A program made the position numbers and the translations under genes. Source: CAZQMX01 sp964594965 (GTDB taxonomy: Bacteria > Patescibacteriota > Minisyncoccia > Portnoybacterales > UBA2143). From it: a DNA stretch of 10,960 bases. The DNA is taken from positions 1-10,960 of the forward strand of contig CAZQMX010000012.1 in assembly GCA_964594965.1 (NCBI GenBank), in the 5' to 3' direction. The stretch's first letter is position 1; each line of letters opens with the position of its first letter. The notes beneath the pieces were generated by a model. That model ran no database searches and was not told the origin of the DNA. It worked only from the letters and a program-made list of their open reading frames with translations. Below, one piece after another: positions 10,504 to 10,960 of the stretch.

Positions 10504-10960
10504 ATGATTATTGGTCATGAGCGTATTTTGGATTTCTTGAAGAAAAGTGTTAGAAATGGGCGGATTGCTCATGCCTATTTATTTTCCGGTCCCTCATATT
10601 TAGGCAAAAGGGCTGTTGCCGAAGAATTCATTAAAATGCTTAATGGCCAGATTGATAAGATTAATCCGGATATTTTAATTATTGAGCCGGAGATTATTGA
10701 AAAAAACGGAATTAGAAAGGAATTGGAAATTGGAATTCCTCAAGGAAGAAAAATCTCTCATCAGATGAGTTTGTATCCTTATTCATCTCCTTACAAAATT
10801 GCCTTGGTTGACCGGGCGGAAATGATGACGGCTGATGCAAGTAATTCTTTATTAAAGACATTAGAAGAACCAATCGGGAAAGCAGTTTTAATTTTAATCA
10901 CTTCTACTCCCCAAAGACTCTTGCCAACAATTGTTTCTCGCTGTCAACTGGTTAATTTCT
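10504..10960 (+). CDS. holB: DNA polymerase III delta-prime subunit, 5' part (runs off the window)
   Basis: Delta-prime is part of the clamp loader that places the sliding clamp on DNA. The first 152 codons are present. The AAA+ N-terminal domain starts MIIGHERILDFLKKSV, followed by GRIAHAYLFSGPSYLGKRA. The Walker A-like G29-PSYLGKR36 has Arg where Ser or Thr is needed, as expected for a subunit that does not hydrolyse ATP. YKIALVDRAEMMTADASNSLLKTLEEP and the clamp-loader SRC motif (145-147) follow. The cysteine-rich zinc module usual after Walker A in DnaX and HolB proteins is absent: no Cys occurs before the SRC motif. The gene is divergent from the small membrane protein. DnaX is less likely, given the defective Walker A and the short spacing. 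Confidence 0.85.
   Translation, partial: MIIGHERILDFLKKSVRNGRIAHAYLFSGPSYLGKRAVAEEFIKMLNGQIDKINPDILIIEPEIIEKNGIRKELEIGIPQGRKISHQMSLYPYSSPYKIALVDRAEMMTADASNSLLKTLEEPIGKAVLILITSTPQRLLPTIVSRCQLVNF

Overview
The window looks like a stretch of an AT-rich bacterial chromosome of the Candidate Phyla Radiation (Patescibacteria), most likely Parcubacteria- or Microgenomates-like. This is inferred from the compact gene order, short ribosomal proteins with lysine-rich extensions, PEGA-domain and WbaZ-like glycosyltransferase neighbours, and sparse Shine-Dalgarno sites. TGA is used as an ordinary stop (rpoA, rplQ, mreB, both glycosyltransferases), so the TGA=Gly code of Gracilibacteria/SR1 does not apply. 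The phylum call rests on recognition only, not on a tree.

Layout. Positions 1-98 are a left edge with no assignable gene, ending in a TTGACT promoter. Positions 99-4462 are one plus-strand translation/transcription operon: infA, rpmJ, rpsM, rpsK, rpsD, rpoA, rplQ, rplM, rpsI (IF1, L36, S13, S11, S4, RNA polymerase alpha, L17, L13, S9). It converges, with no bases between the stop codons, on a minus-strand gene (4463-5452) for a membrane-anchored PEGA-domain protein. Positions 5534-10091 are a plus-strand envelope cluster: murA, mreB and two GT4-type glycosyltransferases. A bidirectional terminator separates it from a minus-strand two-helix membrane protein (10113-10400). Divergent from that, holB (DNA polymerase III delta') starts at 10504 and runs off the right edge.

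The genes are housekeeping genes; I see no defence system, CRISPR array, prophage, tRNA or rRNA. The unusual material lies between the genes. Several palindromic elements sit at gene junctions: a three-hairpin block between rpmJ and rpsM (433-575), a heptamer-built palindrome between rpsD and rpoA (2067-2171), and two copies of one GTCAT...ATGAC palindrome (3489-3557 and 7840-7899). The first copy of that last element is read through in frame by rplQ. It gives L17 a 22-residue tail and its stop codon, and creates an ATGA overlap with a possible rplM start.

The second theme is initiation. Putative promoters of infA, the PEGA gene and holB each have a -10 hexamer ending exactly 6 nt before the start codon, which predicts leaderless mRNAs. 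Only a few genes (rpsD, rpsI, the small membrane protein, more weakly rpmJ and murA) have visible Shine-Dalgarno sites. I did not find evidence for a wholly new multi-gene system; the strongest leads are the repeat-derived L17 tail, the leaderless promoter geometry and the structured operon junctions.
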